The notes under the pieces were generated by a model, which saw only the letters and a program-made list of their open reading frames with translations, was not told the DNA's origin and searched no databases. Made by a program: the position numbers and the translations under genes. Positions 63,111 to 64,000 of a stretch of DNA of 64,000 nt are shown one piece after another; the first letter of the stretch is position 1, and the number at the start of each line of letters is the position of its first letter. This DNA comes from Sphingomonadales bacterium (lineage in GTDB: Bacteria; Pseudomonadota; Alphaproteobacteria; Sphingomonadales; Sphingomonadaceae): assembly GCA_016720115.1 (NCBI GenBank), contig JADJXT010000002.1:558001-622000 (forward strand). The letters are read 5' to 3'.

Positions 63111-64000
63111 CCGTCAGCATTCCTGCAAGGATGGCAAAGTCGACACTCGAAGATCGCCATGGCCGCCGCTTTGAATATCTGCGGTTGTCATTGACCGATG
63201 TCTGCAATTTCCGCTGCAGCTATTGCCTGCCCGACGGATATCGCAAGGCGCATGGAGCGCCGTCCAATATGTCGGGCGAAGAAATCCGCAGGCTGGTCGC
63301 TGCCTTCGCCGAACTCGGCCTCTGGAAGGTGCGCCTGACCGGTGGTGAGCCGACCTTGCGGCAAGAGTTTATCGAGATTGCCCGAACTGTCGCGGGTGTT
63401 GAAGGCATCCGGAAAGTAGCCGTGACCACCAATGGCTACCGGCTGGCCGAGCGCGCGCAAAGCTATGCTGATGCAGGGATCAGCGCGATCAACATCAGCA
63501 TGGATTCGCTGAAGCCCGAACGCTTCCGCGCGATCACCGGCCATGACCGGTTGAACGAAATCCTCGCCGGCATCGCCGCATGCCGCGCGGCGGGCCTATC
63601 GTCGGTCAAGCTGAATTCGGTCCTGCTCAAGGGGCTGAACGATGATGAACTGGATGATTTTCTGGCCTTTGTCGTGGAGCATGATCTGACGCTGCGCTTC
63701 ATCGAAGTGATGCGTACCAACGACAATCCGGGATATTTCGCCGCGCATCACCTCCCCGGCGCTTATGTCAGCGAGCGGCTTGAAACGCTTGGCTGGCAAA
63801 AGCAGGCGCGACAGGCCGGGGCGGGCCCTGCGATCGAATACACCAATCCTGACGGGCCGGGCCGCATCGGCATCATTGCGCCTTATTCAAAGGACTTCTG
63901 CGCCAGTTGCAACCGGCTTCGCGTTTCCGCGACGGGCAAGCTGCATCTGTGCCTGTTCGGCGATGCCGGCATCGAACTGCGGCCGCTGCTGCAGTTGGAC
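63107..64000 (+). CDS. moaA: GTP 3',8-cyclase (molybdopterin synthesis), C-terminus beyond the window
   Basis: MoaA is a radical SAM enzyme that starts Mo-cofactor synthesis from GTP. The visible 298 residues begin MTVSIPARMAKSTLEDRHGR. They have the N-terminal cluster motif CNFRCSYC (C33, C37, C40), the RLTGGEPTLR segment, and the second cluster region FCASCNRLRVSATGKLHLCL. The start overlaps ppiC by ATGA. A dedicated moaA copy inside the nar operon supplies cofactor for NarG. The gene is cut by the right edge of the window. Confidence 0.95.
   Translation, partial: MTVSIPARMAKSTLEDRHGRRFEYLRLSLTDVCNFRCSYCLPDGYRKAHGAPSNMSGEEIRRLVAAFAELGLWKVRLTGGEPTLRQEFIEIARTVAGVEGIRKVAVTTNGYRLAERAQSYADAGISAINISMDSLKPERFRAITGHDRLNEILAGIAACRAAGLSSVKLNSVLLKGLNDDELDDFLAFVVEHDLTLRFIEVMRTNDNPGYFAAHHLPGAYVSERLETLGWQKQARQAGAGPAIEYTNPDGPGRIGIIAPYSKDFCASCNRLRVSATGKLHLCLFGDAGIELRPLLQLD

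Overview
This window looks like the chromosome of an alphaproteobacterium of the order Sphingomonadales. The supports are a gcrA cell-cycle regulator, a fused narK1K2, a class II DAHP synthase, the RR/FecR/CHASE2-kinase arrangement, high GC with uniform codon use, and many short dispersed palindromes whose arms read like GTAGTGCTGAGCTTGTCGAAG, a type I associate with sphingomonad genomes. No phage genes, integrase, CRISPR array or complete insertion sequence was seen, and no gene-free stretch exceeds about 300 bases. The genus cannot be fixed from the sequence alone.

Layout. 1-5110 (minus strand) is a tyrosine/homogentisate catabolism block: ABC-2 permease, maleylacetoacetate isomerase, a TonB-dependent receptor, a MarR regulator and hppD (cut by the window edge), with a near-perfect palindromic operator in front of hppD. 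5203-9640 (plus) holds gcrA, a hotdog thioesterase, parE and a secreted beta-lactamase-like protein. 9845-18092 (minus) holds a LysR regulator, apaG, metZ, leuB, recO, a phosphotransferase/DUF6285-type fusion, a small unknown gene, tRNA-Val, a TetR regulator and dinB. 18175-23496 holds two transporters, hinT, hisE, a MarR regulator and ilvE. 23571-28123 holds tRNA-Gln and a three-gene signalling locus (OmpR-type regulator, LysM-FecR exported protein, CHASE2 histidine kinase). 28101-34946 holds a lipoprotein, a 57-residue membrane protein coupled to class II aroG, a SleB-type wall hydrolase, a 270-bp MITE-like element, an EnvZ/OmpR-like pair, an EF-hand protein and tRNA-Gly.

35060-48370 is mostly core: the cytochrome bc1 operon (petABC), trmL-hemF, a GNAT acetyltransferase, a MaoC hotdog protein, mutL, the rod-shape operon mreBCD-mrdA-rodA and tRNA-Lys. 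48406-64000 is a dissimilatory nitrate-respiration cluster: carbonic anhydrase, NnrS and a membrane protein on the minus strand; an outer-membrane porin; a Dnr/NnrR-like Crp/Fnr regulator; and narK1K2-narGHJI-ppiC-moaA on the plus strand. Four FNR/Dnr-type boxes (TTGAT-N4-ATCAA class) lie exactly in the intergenic regions expected for co-regulation.

The most interesting items are the MITE-like element whose CTAG target supplies the stop codons of two convergent genes, the CHASE2/FecR/response-regulator locus, the paired boxes at the divergent nar-cluster promoters, the TonB receptor embedded in a tyrosine operon, and a repeat fragment read in frame inside mutL.
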